Assembly (NCBI RefSeq): GCF_900107125.1
Contig: NZ_FNOU01000004.1
Span: forward strand, 114,521 to 178,520
Length of the DNA: 64,000 bases
Source: Eubacterium barkeri
GTDB taxonomy: Bacteria; Bacillota; Clostridia; Eubacteriales; Eubacteriaceae
Direction: 5' to 3'
Each line of letters starts with the position of its first letter. Within the stretch, counting starts at the first letter, position 1. The notes beneath the pieces are model-generated. The model made no database searches. It saw only the letters and a list, made by a program, of their open reading frames with translations, and had not been told where the DNA came from. This document shows positions 53,596 to 61,101 of this stretch, piece after piece. The position numbers and the translations under genes were made by a program.

Positions 53596-53611
53596 GGTGC
53601 CATATGGCACC
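53596..53611. repeat. 16-base perfect palindrome at the 3' end of the tRNA gene
   Basis: GGTGCCATATGGCACC is its own reverse complement. It spans the encoded CCA end and the last acceptor-stem bases of the tRNA gene and is followed on the minus strand by a further TGGCAC. Possible REP-like or integration-site remnant. Confidence 0.7.
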
Positions 53612-53679
53612 CCCGGCGAGAATCGAACTCACAACTAACCCTTAGGAGGGGTTTGTTATATCCATTTAACTACGGGGGC
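53605..53679 (-). tRNA. tRNA-Arg (anticodon CCU)
   Basis: 75 bases with encoded CCA. Acceptor stem GCCCCCG/CGGGGGT, D stem GTTA/TAAC, anticodon stem AACCC/GGGTT with loop CTCCTAA (anticodon CCT in DNA, reading AGG codons), variable loop AGTT, T stem GTGAG/CTCGC with loop TTCGATT, discriminator G. The cloverleaf is complete. Confidence 0.95.
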
Positions 53680-53691
53680 GCAACCGGTGCT

Positions 53692-53720
53692 ATGATAGCA
53701 TAAACCCATTTAAATTGCAA
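53692..53720 (-). promoter_or_regulatory. Promoter of tRNA-Arg
   Basis: Minus strand: TTGCAA (53715-53720), 17-base spacer, TATCAT (53692-53697), 13 bases before the tRNA 5' end. Confidence 0.7.
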
Positions 53721-53864
53721 CAGATTAATCCTTCATTCACAAACCACTGGAAAGGACATAACATTTGGAGGGTATGAAAATAGATCACAAAGTGACCGAA
53801 AGTGGTAAAGGGATCGTTGTAAAAGGATGGACAGTAAATAGGATTATATTTTTATGAAAAAAAG

Positions 53865-53894
53865 TTGGCAAAGGGACAATAATCATGCTATAAT
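53865..53894 (+). promoter_or_regulatory. Promoter of the 3-hydroxyisobutyrate-dehydrogenase-like operon
   Basis: TTGGCA (53865-53870), 18-base spacer, TATAAT (53889-53894) with a TGn extension. The ATG is 36 bases further on. Confidence 0.7.
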
Positions 53895-53929
53895 AGCTCA
53901 CCAAAATACTTTTAGAAACAGGTAATCAG

Positions 53930-54808
53930 ATGAAAATTGGATTTATCGGTACTGGTGTCATGGGGAAATCCATGGCAAAAAATTTAATGGATGCAGGACA
54001 TTGTCTGACGGTTTATAATAGGAGCCAATCCAAGGCTGAGGGTCTTGTTCAGGATGGGGCACGCTTGGCTGAAAATGCTGGAGCCTGTGCTCAAAATCAG
54101 GACGTGGTGATCACCATGGTTGGCTACCCGCGGGATGTTGAGGGAGTGTATTTCGGTGAAGGTGGTATCATTGATATGGCGGCTCCAGAAACTATTCTCA
54201 TTGACATGACAACGACGAGTCCCAGTTTGTCCCAGAAGATTTACGCCGCAGCAAAAGCTCGGGGCCTTTCGGCTTTGGATGCACCGGTTTCAGGGGGAGA
54301 TGTCGGCGCAAAAAAAGGAACACTCTCTATTATGGTTGGCGGAGATCAGTCTGTGTTTAGCCAGATGCTGCCCATTTTTGAAGCCATGGGAAGCAATATC
54401 ATCTACGAAGGGGATGCGGGAATGGGCCAGCATACAAAGATGGCCAATCAAATTGCCATTGCAGGGGCTATTTCCGGCGTGTGTGAAGCCCTGGCCTATG
54501 GTAAAGCTGAGGGCCTTAATCTGAATCGGATGCTTGAGAGCATCTCAGCAGGGGCGGCTGGTAGCTGGCAGATGTCTAACCTCGGACCGAAGATGGTGGC
54601 AGGGGATGATGCACCGGGCTTCTTCCTGAAACATATGGTTAAGGACCTGGGTATTAGTCTGGAGGAATCGGAAAAGAAAGGGATGTCACTCCCTATCTTA
54701 AAAGAAGTCTTGGCCATGTATCGCTGTCTGGAAGAAGAGGGGTACGGGGATTTAGGGACCCAGGCACTTTTTCATTATTTTAGTCATCGGGGGGAACCTT
54801 GTGGATGA
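53930..54808 (+). CDS. 3-hydroxyisobutyrate dehydrogenase-family oxidoreductase
   Basis: 292 residues. N-terminal NAD(P)-binding Rossmann fold (IGFIGTGVMGKSMAKNLMDAGH), substrate-site DAPVSGGDVGAKKGTLSIMVGG and the catalytic-lysine region GMGQHTKMANQIAIAG, with the all-helical C-terminal domain. Members oxidise or reduce beta-hydroxyacids such as 3-hydroxyisobutyrate, tartronate semialdehyde or glyoxylate. Which substrate applies here is unknown. First gene of a three-gene unit, behind a strong promoter; its end overlaps the next gene. Confidence 0.9.
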   Translation: MKIGFIGTGVMGKSMAKNLMDAGHCLTVYNRSQSKAEGLVQDGARLAENAGACAQNQDVVITMVGYPRDVEGVYFGEGGIIDMAAPETILIDMTTTSPSLSQKIYAAAKARGLSALDAPVSGGDVGAKKGTLSIMVGGDQSVFSQMLPIFEAMGSNIIYEGDAGMGQHTKMANQIAIAGAISGVCEALAYGKAEGLNLNRMLESISAGAAGSWQMSNLGPKMVAGDDAPGFFLKHMVKDLGISLEESEKKGMSLPILKEVLAMYRCLEEEGYGDLGTQALFHYFSHRGEPCG

Positions 54809-54986
54809 TTGGAAAAAATACCTCATCCTTTTGGGAGGATTAGTCCTGTTGGCACTGTGTACACCAGTACTTATTGCCCTTTTGGGGATTGTTCTTTCTC
54901 CGGTTATCGGGATCGCGGGTTTTGTGTGTATTCTCTTCATCATAACTGTGATCATTGCATTTAAAAATAAAAATGAGAGAAAGTAG
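54801..54986 (+). CDS. Small two-helix membrane protein
   Basis: 61 residues from GTG 54801, overlapping the preceding stop by 8 bases and preceded by a GGGGGG run. Two hydrophobic segments (YLILLGGLVLLALCTPVLIA and IGIAGFVCILFIITVIIAF) end in a charged tail, KNKNERK. Not recognised. The overlap with both neighbours and the hydrophobic pattern argue that it is translated. Confidence 0.55.
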   Translation: MDDWKKYLILLGGLVLLALCTPVLIALLGIVLSPVIGIAGFVCILFIITVIIAFKNKNERK

Positions 54987-55512
54987 GCTTGGATTTGTGA
55001 CAGAAGTGAAGAAAAATGACGTCATTATTCGAAAGGCTGAGAAAAAAGACTACCAGCGGATTTTGGATATTTTGAATATGGCCATTGCAGGGCGAGAGGT
55101 GACGGCACTGTTAACGCCGGTAACCATGGAGGGAAGAAAGCAATGGTTTAAGGATCATGAGGATGGGATCCATTCAATTTACGTGGCAGACCAGGATGGC
55201 TTTGTATTGGGCTGGATGGCGATTAATGCATATCGATCAGGTCGGGAGGGGTTCCGAAAGGCCTGTGAACTCAGCTATTATATTGATTCAGATTTCCACA
55301 GCCAGGGTATCGGATCCATCCTGATGGCCTATGTTATTGACGTCAGCCGTCAAGAAGGATTGAAGCATCTGATGCTTATCGTCTTTGCAGATAATTTCAA
55401 GAGTATCCGACTGGCGCATAAATTCAGGTTTAGAATATGGGGAACTTTCCCGGATATTGTGGAAATTGACGGGCGAACGACGGATTGCTATCAGTTGGGA
55501 CTAAAATTATGA
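54973..55512 (+). CDS. GNAT-family N-acetyltransferase
   Basis: 179 residues from ATG 54973, overlapping the small membrane-protein stop; a GTG at 54997 with AGTAGG ahead is an equally good start, as the domain only begins at DVIIRKAEKKDYQRI. The acetyl-CoA-binding motif A is SQGIGSILMAYVID-like (HSQGIGSILMAYVIDVSR) and motif B NFKSIRLAHKFRFRIWGTF. It resembles phosphinothricin/amino-acid acetyltransferases (last motif HKFRFRIWGTF). Target unknown. Confidence 0.82.
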   Translation: MRESRLGFVTEVKKNDVIIRKAEKKDYQRILDILNMAIAGREVTALLTPVTMEGRKQWFKDHEDGIHSIYVADQDGFVLGWMAINAYRSGREGFRKACELSYYIDSDFHSQGIGSILMAYVIDVSRQEGLKHLMLIVFADNFKSIRLAHKFRFRIWGTFPDIVEIDGRTTDCYQLGLKL

Positions 55513-55541
55513 TGGTTTATGGTTAACCTTGAAAAAACAGC

Positions 55542-55570
55542 TTGAAAAAAAATAAAGAATCAGGTATAAT
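55542..55570 (+). promoter_or_regulatory. Promoter P1 upstream of rpmG
   Basis: TTGAAA (55542-55547), 17-base spacer, TATAAT (55565-55570). Its transcript would run into a terminator hairpin about 10 bases after the start point. Confidence 0.65.
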
Positions 55571-55585
55571 AATTCTATTGTCAGG

Positions 55586-55609
55586 AAAAGGCAGCCTATG
55601 CCTTTTTTT
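55586..55609 (+). terminator. Terminator or attenuator between the two rpmG promoters
   Basis: AAAAGGCA (55586-55593), loop GCCTA, TGCCTTTT (55599-55606), with a T7 tract (55603-55609). It lies only about 8-33 bases beyond the P1 start, so P1 would give a tiny RNA unless antiterminated. Confidence 0.7.
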
Positions 55610-55618
55610 ATTGTGCCG

Positions 55619-55648
55619 TTGACAGCGGGATATCTCATGTGGTATCCT
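55619..55648 (+). promoter_or_regulatory. Promoter P2 upstream of rpmG
   Basis: Consensus TTGACA (55619-55624), 18-base spacer, extended TGG-TATCCT (55640-55648). About 75 bases before rpmG, it is the likely main promoter of the ribosomal/Sec cluster. Confidence 0.7.
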
Positions 55649-55723
55649 GTATCGGTGAACAAATTTAAGTAAAGATTCGTTTATAAATAATGAATGATAT
55701 TAATGTAACAGGAGGTGCTGGGC

Positions 55724-55873
55724 GTGAGAGTTAAAGTTACTTTAGCATGTACAGAATGCAAACAACGGAACTATGATACAATGAAGAATAAAAAGAATAA
55801 TCCGGATCGTTTGGAAGAAAAGAAATATTGTCGTTTCTGCAAGAAACATACGCTGCACAGAGAAACCAAGTAA
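55724..55873 (+). CDS. rpmG: 50S ribosomal protein L33 (zinc-ribbon form)
   Basis: 49 residues from GTG 55724 behind AGGAGGTG; missing from gene lists with a length cut-off. [19 protein letters not shown] with CxxC and [10 protein letters not shown] with the second CxxC make the C+ (zinc) form of L33. It opens the rpmG-secE-nusG-rplKAJL cluster, the normal bacterial order. Confidence 0.95.
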   Translation: MRVKVTLACTECKQRNYDTMKNKKNNPDRLEEKKYCRFCKKHTLHRETK

Positions 55874-55904
55874 GACTGGCTTCAGTCGATAAAAGAGGAA
55901 AAAG

Positions 55905-56291
55905 ATGGCTGCAAAGAAAAAGACTAAAAAGGGCAAACCGTCAGGCCAGAAACGGTCCAATGTCACTAAACAGAATACTGTGACACCAGAAGTGGTAAAG
56001 CAGGAAAAGAATGAAGTGACAGCGGACAAGAAAGCCAAAGACGGAAACAGCAAAGCCAATAAAGCACCTAAAAAGACCGCTAAGAATAAAAAGCCGAACA
56101 TCATCGTTCGTGCCATTGATTTTATTAAAAGTGTCTTTGCGGAACTCAAAAAGGTCAGCTGGCTCACTGGTGACGAACTGATGAAAAGCACATCGGTTGT
56201 CGCTGGGATCGTAGCCATCATGACTTTAATGACCTGGGTTGTTGACTCGGGACTTGGTGCGCTGGCGGCCTTGCTCATTGGCTCTAAATAG
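55905..56291 (+). CDS. secE: Preprotein translocase subunit SecE with long basic N-terminal extension
   Basis: 128 residues. The conserved C-terminal 60 residues contain FIKSVFAELKKVSWLTGDELMKST and one membrane helix (VVAGIVAIMTLMTWVVDSG), the core of SecE. Ahead of it lies a Lys-rich low-complexity extension of about 65 residues (MAAKKKTKKGKPSGQKRSN). SecE clamps SecY in the protein-conducting channel. AGAGGAAAAAG precedes ATG 55905; internal starts are not attractive. Confidence 0.92.
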   Translation: MAAKKKTKKGKPSGQKRSNVTKQNTVTPEVVKQEKNEVTADKKAKDGNSKANKAPKKTAKNKKPNIIVRAIDFIKSVFAELKKVSWLTGDELMKSTSVVAGIVAIMTLMTWVVDSGLGALAALLIGSK

Positions 56292-56305
56292 CACTGAGGA
56301 ACACT

Positions 56306-56845
56306 ATGGAATATGAAAATAACGATCAACCGATGTGGTACGTGGCCCATACTTATTCCGGTTATGAGAATAAGGTAAAAGCCAGCATCGAAGCAACGGT
56401 TGAAAATCGCAATATGGAGGATCAAATCCTTCAGGTTCAGGTGCCCGTGCAGGAGGTCGTGGAAACGAAGGACGGCAAACGGGTCATCAAAGAAAAGAAG
56501 CTTTTTCCCGGTTATGTCATGGTCGAGATGTTTATGACCGATGAATCATGGTATGTTGTACGGAATACCCGTGGCGTTACCGGATTTGTTGGACCGGCCA
56601 GTAAGCCTGTGCCTTTATCCAAGGCCGAGCTCAAAAGCATGGGGATTAAGCAGGCGACCGTCAGAATTGATTTGGAAGTCGGAGACGAGGTCAAAGTCGT
56701 TGATGGTCCGCTGGAAGGATTCGCCGGGCTGGTTGAGGAAATCAACATGGAACGGTCAAAAATTAAGGTCAATATTTCCATGTTTGGACGGGAAACCCCG
56801 ACTGAACTGGAGTTTGAACAAATAGAAAAAATCAAGAACACTTAA
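56306..56845 (+). CDS. nusG: Transcription termination/antitermination protein NusG
   Basis: 179 residues: the NGN domain (MWYVAHTYSGYENKVKASIE; GYVMVEMFMTDESWYVVRNTRGVTGFVG) and a C-terminal KOW domain (VGDEVKVVDGPLEGFAGLVEEI). It binds RNA polymerase and promotes pausing or processivity and coupling to ribosomes. Conserved position between secE and rplK. Confidence 0.96.
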   Translation: MEYENNDQPMWYVAHTYSGYENKVKASIEATVENRNMEDQILQVQVPVQEVVETKDGKRVIKEKKLFPGYVMVEMFMTDESWYVVRNTRGVTGFVGPASKPVPLSKAELKSMGIKQATVRIDLEVGDEVKVVDGPLEGFAGLVEEINMERSKIKVNISMFGRETPTELEFEQIEKIKNT

Positions 56846-56886
56846 GGAAAACTATTCTTCACTAAGTAAATGAAGGAGGTGTTAGT

Positions 56887-57312
56887 ATGGCTAAAAAAGT
56901 TATCGGACTGATTAAATTACAGATTCCGGCTGGAAAAGCCACCCCCGCACCACCAGTTGGTCCTGCACTGGGTCAACACGGTGTTAACATCATGGGGTTC
57001 TGTAAGGAATTTAACGCAAAAACAGCAAATGAAGCAGGAATGATTATTCCTGTCGTCATCACGGTATATCAGGATCACTCCTATACCTTCGTGACGAAGA
57101 CTCCCCCGGCAGCTGTTCTGCTGAAGAAAGCAGCTGGTGTGGATAAAGCTTCTGGCGAGCCCAATAAAACAAAGGTCGCTAAAGTTTCACAGGATCAAGT
57201 CCGTGAAATTGCAACCTTAAAAATGCCCGATCTCAATGCTGCCAGTGTTGAAGCTGCCATGCGCATGGTCGCTGGTACTGCTCGCAGCATGGGTATCACC
57301 GTAGAAGAATAA
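56887..57312 (+). CDS. rplK: 50S ribosomal protein L11
   Basis: 141 residues, the full length of L11. N-terminal domain [29 protein letters not shown] and C-terminal RNA-binding domain ([39 protein letters not shown]). It forms the GTPase-associated centre stalk base with 23S rRNA and is the site sensed by Rel/RSH in the stringent response. GGAGGTG precedes the ATG. Confidence 0.97.
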   Translation: MAKKVIGLIKLQIPAGKATPAPPVGPALGQHGVNIMGFCKEFNAKTANEAGMIIPVVITVYQDHSYTFVTKTPPAAVLLKKAAGVDKASGEPNKTKVAKVSQDQVREIATLKMPDLNAASVEAAMRMVAGTARSMGITVEE

Positions 57313-57336
57313 TTCGGAAGAAGAAATAGTACACCC

Positions 57337-57392
57337 GTGGCGAAAGCCACACCTTAAGTGGGAGGAAAGTATTTTCTATCCGCTATAACCAC
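57337..57392 (+). ncRNA. Structured rplA leader (candidate L1 autoregulatory element)
   Basis: In the 94-base gap before rplA there is a GTGGC-GAAA-GCCAC hairpin (57337-57350) and a GTGG...CCAC stem (57358-57392) enclosing GGAGGAAAG...TATCC, resembling the L1 mRNA-binding stem found before rplA in Firmicutes. L1 can bind such a site and repress its own mRNA. Candidate only; no RNA family model was run. Confidence 0.55.
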
Positions 57393-57406
57393 CACAAGGA
57401 GGCAAT

Positions 57407-58096
57407 ATGAAAAGAGGTAAGAAGTATCAGGACGCTGTCAAATCCTATGACAGACAAGAACTGTTCGATATGGATGCTGCCATCGCTCAGACTAAAAAAA
57501 TGGCAACGGCAAAATTCGATGAAAGTATCGAACTCCACATCCGTCTAGGTGTTGATTCCCGCCACGCAGACCAACAGGTCCGTGGTGCTATGGTATTACC
57601 CCATGGGACAGGGAATGACGTCCGTGTGCTGGTCGTCGCAAAGGGCGACAAGCTCAAAGAAGCAGAAGAAGCTGGTGCCGATTTCTTCGGCGAAGATGAA
57701 ATCATTGAAAAGATCCAGAAAGAAAACTGGTTCGACTTCGATGTTCTCATTGCAACCCCTGATATGATGGGGAAAGTTGGCCGTTTAGGGCGTGTTCTTG
57801 GGCCAAAGGGCCTGATGCCTAACCCGAAATCCGGTACAGTAACCCCGGATATCGCAAAGGCTGTTAAGGATACTAAGGCTGGTAAGGTGGAATATCGTTT
57901 GGATAAAACCAACATCATCCACGTTATTATCGGGAAGGCTTCCTTCACCGAAGAACAGCTCCTTGACAATATGAGTGCACTGCTGGAAACCATTAAAAAA
58001 GCAAAGCCAGCGGCTGCCAAAGGTCAGTATTTCCGTAGTGTCACCATCGCCAGTACCATGAGCCCTGGTGTCAAAATCAACCCAGCAAAAATCTAA
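57407..58096 (+). CDS. rplA: 50S ribosomal protein L1
   Basis: 229 residues, normal length. Signature stretches are [19 protein letters not shown], the GxRNDxxV-type [19 protein letters not shown] and [19 protein letters not shown]. It forms the L1 stalk and regulates its own operon by binding mRNA. AAGGAGG precedes the ATG. Confidence 0.97.
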   Translation: MKRGKKYQDAVKSYDRQELFDMDAAIAQTKKMATAKFDESIELHIRLGVDSRHADQQVRGAMVLPHGTGNDVRVLVVAKGDKLKEAEEAGADFFGEDEIIEKIQKENWFDFDVLIATPDMMGKVGRLGRVLGPKGLMPNPKSGTVTPDIAKAVKDTKAGKVEYRLDKTNIIHVIIGKASFTEEQLLDNMSALLETIKKAKPAAAKGQYFRSVTIASTMSPGVKINPAKI

Positions 58097-58139
58097 TTGA
58101 CGGGTTCCATCGGAAATGTTAAACTAAATAAAGTTGTAT

Positions 58140-58257
58140 AAAGCTTCTTTCATCCATAGACAGTAGGGACAGTCGTTTAAACATCCTACCGAGGCTGAAG
58201 TAAGAGTTTAGATATTACGAAATTTCCAAGCTCTCTTCACCGTTGTGGAGAGAGCTT
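58140..58257 (+). ncRNA. Ribosomal L10 leader (rplJL autoregulatory RNA)
   Basis: The 318-base stretch between rplA and rplJ carries the L10-leader hallmarks: AGTAGG (58162-58167) paired with CCTACC (58185-58190) followed by GAGGCTGAAG, then a long terminator-like hairpin AAGCTCTCTTCAC/GTGGAGAGAGCTT (58228-58257). The L10-L12 complex binds such leaders to switch off rplJL. The terminal hairpin is followed only by TTTAT, so its termination strength is uncertain. Confidence 0.75.
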
Positions 58258-58268
58258 TATACTTCTCT

Positions 58269-58304
58269 GGTGCTGTCCAAATCTTTGATTTGGTCAACAG
58301 CACC
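58269..58304 (+). ncRNA. Second hairpin downstream of the L10 leader
   Basis: GGTGCTGT-CCAAATC (58269-58283), TTT loop, GATTTGG (58287-58293), a TCA bulge, ACAGCACC (58297-58304). A 15-bp interrupted stem not usually part of the L10 leader; it might be a second regulatory switch. Another 110 bases follow before the ATG, with no protein gene recognisable. Confidence 0.5.
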
Positions 58305-58414
58305 TATGCAAGGCTTGTCCAAGAGTCCGAGCCAAAGGCGACAGACGATTGGGAACAAGCTACTGCAAAGGGGTGTTTACCACTCCGAACAATAAAGAAG
58401 AAGGAGGTGCACGA

Positions 58415-58939
58415 ATGCCGAATATTGAAGCAAAACAAGTCATCGTTCAAGAAATTGCTGACAAGCTGAAAAACGCGCAGGGTACCGTGGTTGTTGATTA
58501 CCGTGGCCTTAATGTGGAAGAAGTTACAGATCTTAGAAAACAAGCCCGTGATCAGGGTGTGGACTACAAGGTCTATAAAAATTCCATGATGCGTTTCGCC
58601 GCTAAAGAAGCTGGCTTGGAAGGACTTCTGGAAAGCTTGGTCGGACCGACTGGTATTGCTTTCTGTGAATCCGATCCTGTCGCAGCTGCTAAATTATTCA
58701 GTAACTTTGCTAAAGATCATAAAGCTTTAGAAATTAAAGCTGGTGTGGTTGAAGGTCGGGTGTTGGATGTTGCAGGTGTCGATGAACTGGCAAAACTGCC
58801 GCCAAGAGAACAATTGGTTGCAAAGGTGCTGGGTGGCCTCAACGCTCCCATCGCGGGCTTTGCAAATGTGCTTAATGCCAACCTTAAAGGCTTGGTTGTG
58901 GCGCTTAATGCCATTGCTGAACAAAAAGCAGAAGCATAA
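58415..58939 (+). CDS. rplJ: 50S ribosomal protein L10
   Basis: 174 residues from ATG 58415 behind AAGGAGGTG; an upstream in-frame extension to 58349 is leader RNA. VVDYRGLNVEEVTDLRKQARD and YKNSMMRFAAKEAG are the L10 signature; the C-terminal helix binds L12 dimers. L10 holds the L7/L12 stalk and represses its own leader. Confidence 0.96.
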   Translation: MPNIEAKQVIVQEIADKLKNAQGTVVVDYRGLNVEEVTDLRKQARDQGVDYKVYKNSMMRFAAKEAGLEGLLESLVGPTGIAFCESDPVAAAKLFSNFAKDHKALEIKAGVVEGRVLDVAGVDELAKLPPREQLVAKVLGGLNAPIAGFANVLNANLKGLVVALNAIAEQKAEA

Positions 58940-58999
58940 GACGGTCTTTGTGGACTAAAACAAAAAAGAAAATAACAAACATTATTGGAGGAAATAACA

Positions 59000-59380
59000 A
59001 TGAGTGAAAAAGTAACCCAGTTAATTGAAGATGTTAAAGGCTTAACCGTTCTGGAATTATCCGAATTAGTCAAGGCTCTTGAAGAAGAATTTGGTGTCAG
59101 CGCTGCTGCTCCTGTTGCTGTTGCTGCTGCTCCTGCTGCTGGTGGTGCTGCTGCCGCAGAAGAAGAACAAACTGAATTTGATGTAATCCTGGCATCTGCT
59201 GGAGACCAGAAGATCAAGGTTATCAAGGTTGTCCGTGAAATCACTGGCTTAGGCTTAAAAGAAGCAAAAGCTGTCGTAGACGAATGTCCGAAGCCGATTA
59301 AAGAAGCTGCAACTAAAGAAGAAGCTGAAGAAATCAAAGCAAAAATTGAAGAAGTTGGCGGTTCCGTCGAAGTTAAATAG
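59000..59380 (+). CDS. rplL: 50S ribosomal protein L7/L12
   Basis: 126 residues from ATG 59000 behind TTGGAGG. The N-terminal dimerisation domain is followed by an Ala-rich hinge ([18 protein letters not shown]) and the C-terminal factor-binding domain ([41 protein letters not shown]). The multicopy stalk protein recruits translation factors. A perfect terminator follows, and rpoB is not the next gene. Confidence 0.97.
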   Translation: MSEKVTQLIEDVKGLTVLELSELVKALEEEFGVSAAAPVAVAAAPAAGGAAAAEEEQTEFDVILASAGDQKIKVIKVVREITGLGLKEAKAVVDECPKPIKEAATKEEAEEIKAKIEEVGGSVEVK

Positions 59381-59392
59381 TCAAACCATTGA

Positions 59393-59424
59393 AAGCGCAT
59401 TCTCATTAGAGGATGCGCTTTTTT
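59393..59424 (+). terminator. Terminator after rplL
   Basis: 12-bp stem AAGCGCATTCTC (59393-59404) with GAGGATGCGCTT (59409-59420), ATTA loop, one G-U pair and six T residues. Confidence 0.85.
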
Positions 59425-59541
59425 GTCTATCAAACAGAAGGATAGAAATGATGCGAAACGGAATGCGTCATACTCCGTAATTTATGTTGTTTTTAAGCCC
59501 CTGGGATTATTATTAAGAAAAACTGAAGGTGAGGACTCAAG

Positions 59542-61020
59542 ATGAAATATGATGTTGCAATTATAGGCGCTGGGATTATTGGCACCTCTATCGCCCGGGC
59601 ACTTAGCCGCTATCAACTAAAAGTAGCACTCTTAGAAAGGGAAAATGATGTGGCAATGGGGGCGACAAAGGCGAACTCTGCTATTGTCCATGGGGGTTAT
59701 GCAGAGCCCCACGCAAAGCTCAAAGGCCGTTTGTGCTATAAAGGTCGGATGCAGTTTGATCGTTTAAATGAAGAGCTGCATTTTGGCTTTGAAAAAATTG
59801 GTTCTTTGGTATTGGCTTTTGAAGATGAGCAGCTTCCTAAACTGAGAGAACTTTATGAAAATGGCTTGGCCAATGGCCTTGAGGACTTGGAAATTATCGA
59901 TCACGATACCATCATGGCCATGGAGCCTAATGTCAATCCCGAGGTCAAAGCAGCCCTGTATTGTAAGGGTGCTGGGGTATGTTCCCCCTACGAAATGGCT
60001 ATCGCCATGGCCGAAAATGCTATTTCAAATGGTGTCGAGCTGTCTTTGAAGACCCAAATTGAAAGCATCGAAAAAGCACCAGAGGGATACTTTGTACTGA
60101 ACAGCACCGAAGGAAGACGTTTTGAGGCCGATTATGTGGTGAATGCTGGCGGGGTCCAATCGGACAAAATCTCAGAAATGGTTGGAGTGGACGATTTTAA
60201 AATTCTGCCACGCAGTGGTGAATACCTGCTAATGGCCCGGGGAACAGGCTCGCTGGTGCATAATGTCCTCTTCCAGATGCCGACCAAAATGGGAAAGGGT
60301 ATCCTTGTGACCCCAACCTATCACGGGAACCTCCTGATTGGTCCCGATGCGGTTAATGAAGATGTAGCGGATAAAGATACTCACCCCGAACGTCTCATCA
60401 AAATCTTTGAAGAGGCCAAGCAAACCACCGAAAAGCTGGATATTCGAAATTTCATCCGTAGCTTTACCGGGGTGCGGGCAGTGAGCTCCACCGATGATTT
60501 CGTCATTGAAGCGACTGCTGTCCCAGGGTTTATTAATTGTGGGGGAATCCAATCTCCTGGGCTTACCTCTTCCCCGGCCATTACTGACCTTGTGGTGGAA
60601 ATTCTTAGTGAAACTGGACTGGATTTAAAAGAAGATCCGACCTTTAATCCCTATCGTAAGCCCATTATCGAAAAAAAGGAACTTTTACCGTTTAAAGAAA
60701 TCAAAGCCAGGATTGATATGCCCTCGGCTCCTGAAAAAATCATTTGCCGCTGTGAACAGGTTACCGAGGAAACCATTATCGATGCCATGTCCCGGGGAAT
60801 ACCGGTCACCACCATTGATGGTGTCAAGCGGCGGACCAGAGCAGGTATGGGTTATTGTCAGGGAAGCTTTTGCCGGCCTCGGGTTGCAGCGGTGATGGAA
60901 AAGGTCCTTGGCTATCCTGTGGATCCAGGATTTGACGTTGAGCACTCTGGTGTTAACCGAGTCGGGAAAAATGCTATAGTTGATTATGTGAAATCCAAGG
61001 ATCAAAGCCAAGGGAAGTGA
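59542..61020 (+). CDS. GlpA-like FAD-dependent oxidoreductase with C-terminal [2Fe-2S]-binding domain
   Basis: 492 residues. N-terminal FAD site DVAIIGAGIIGTSIARALSRY, the DAO-type GATKANSAIVHGGYAEP and GVRAVSSTDDFV. The last about 90 residues form a BFD-like domain with CRCEQV and CQGSFC cysteines. It is related to anaerobic glycerol-3-phosphate dehydrogenase GlpA, but the usual partner genes (a second flavoprotein and a small Cys-rich protein) are absent next to it. The substrate might be glycerol-3-phosphate or a related hydroxy acid. It stands between the rplL terminator and proS. Confidence 0.82.
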   Translation: MKYDVAIIGAGIIGTSIARALSRYQLKVALLERENDVAMGATKANSAIVHGGYAEPHAKLKGRLCYKGRMQFDRLNEELHFGFEKIGSLVLAFEDEQLPKLRELYENGLANGLEDLEIIDHDTIMAMEPNVNPEVKAALYCKGAGVCSPYEMAIAMAENAISNGVELSLKTQIESIEKAPEGYFVLNSTEGRRFEADYVVNAGGVQSDKISEMVGVDDFKILPRSGEYLLMARGTGSLVHNVLFQMPTKMGKGILVTPTYHGNLLIGPDAVNEDVADKDTHPERLIKIFEEAKQTTEKLDIRNFIRSFTGVRAVSSTDDFVIEATAVPGFINCGGIQSPGLTSSPAITDLVVEILSETGLDLKEDPTFNPYRKPIIEKKELLPFKEIKARIDMPSAPEKIICRCEQVTEETIIDAMSRGIPVTTIDGVKRRTRAGMGYCQGSFCRPRVAAVMEKVLGYPVDPGFDVEHSGVNRVGKNAIVDYVKSKDQSQGK

Positions 61021-61049
61021 GCAAACTGCTTTCCACACCATTTAGGATA

Positions 61050-61058
61050 TGCTATAAT
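61050..61058 (+). promoter_or_regulatory. Extended -10 promoter of proS
   Basis: TGCTATAAT with consensus TATAAT at 61053-61058, 44 bases before the proS ATG. No T-box found in this short leader. Confidence 0.55.
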
Positions 61059-61101
61059 GATAAAATTAAAGCATATCGATGAAAGGAATTCATACAAATA
61101 A

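Noticed and set aside
58245..58469. 74-residue frame in the rplJ leader
   Set aside because: Covers the leader hairpins and the start of rplJ in another frame, has no ribosome binding site and no protein-like composition.
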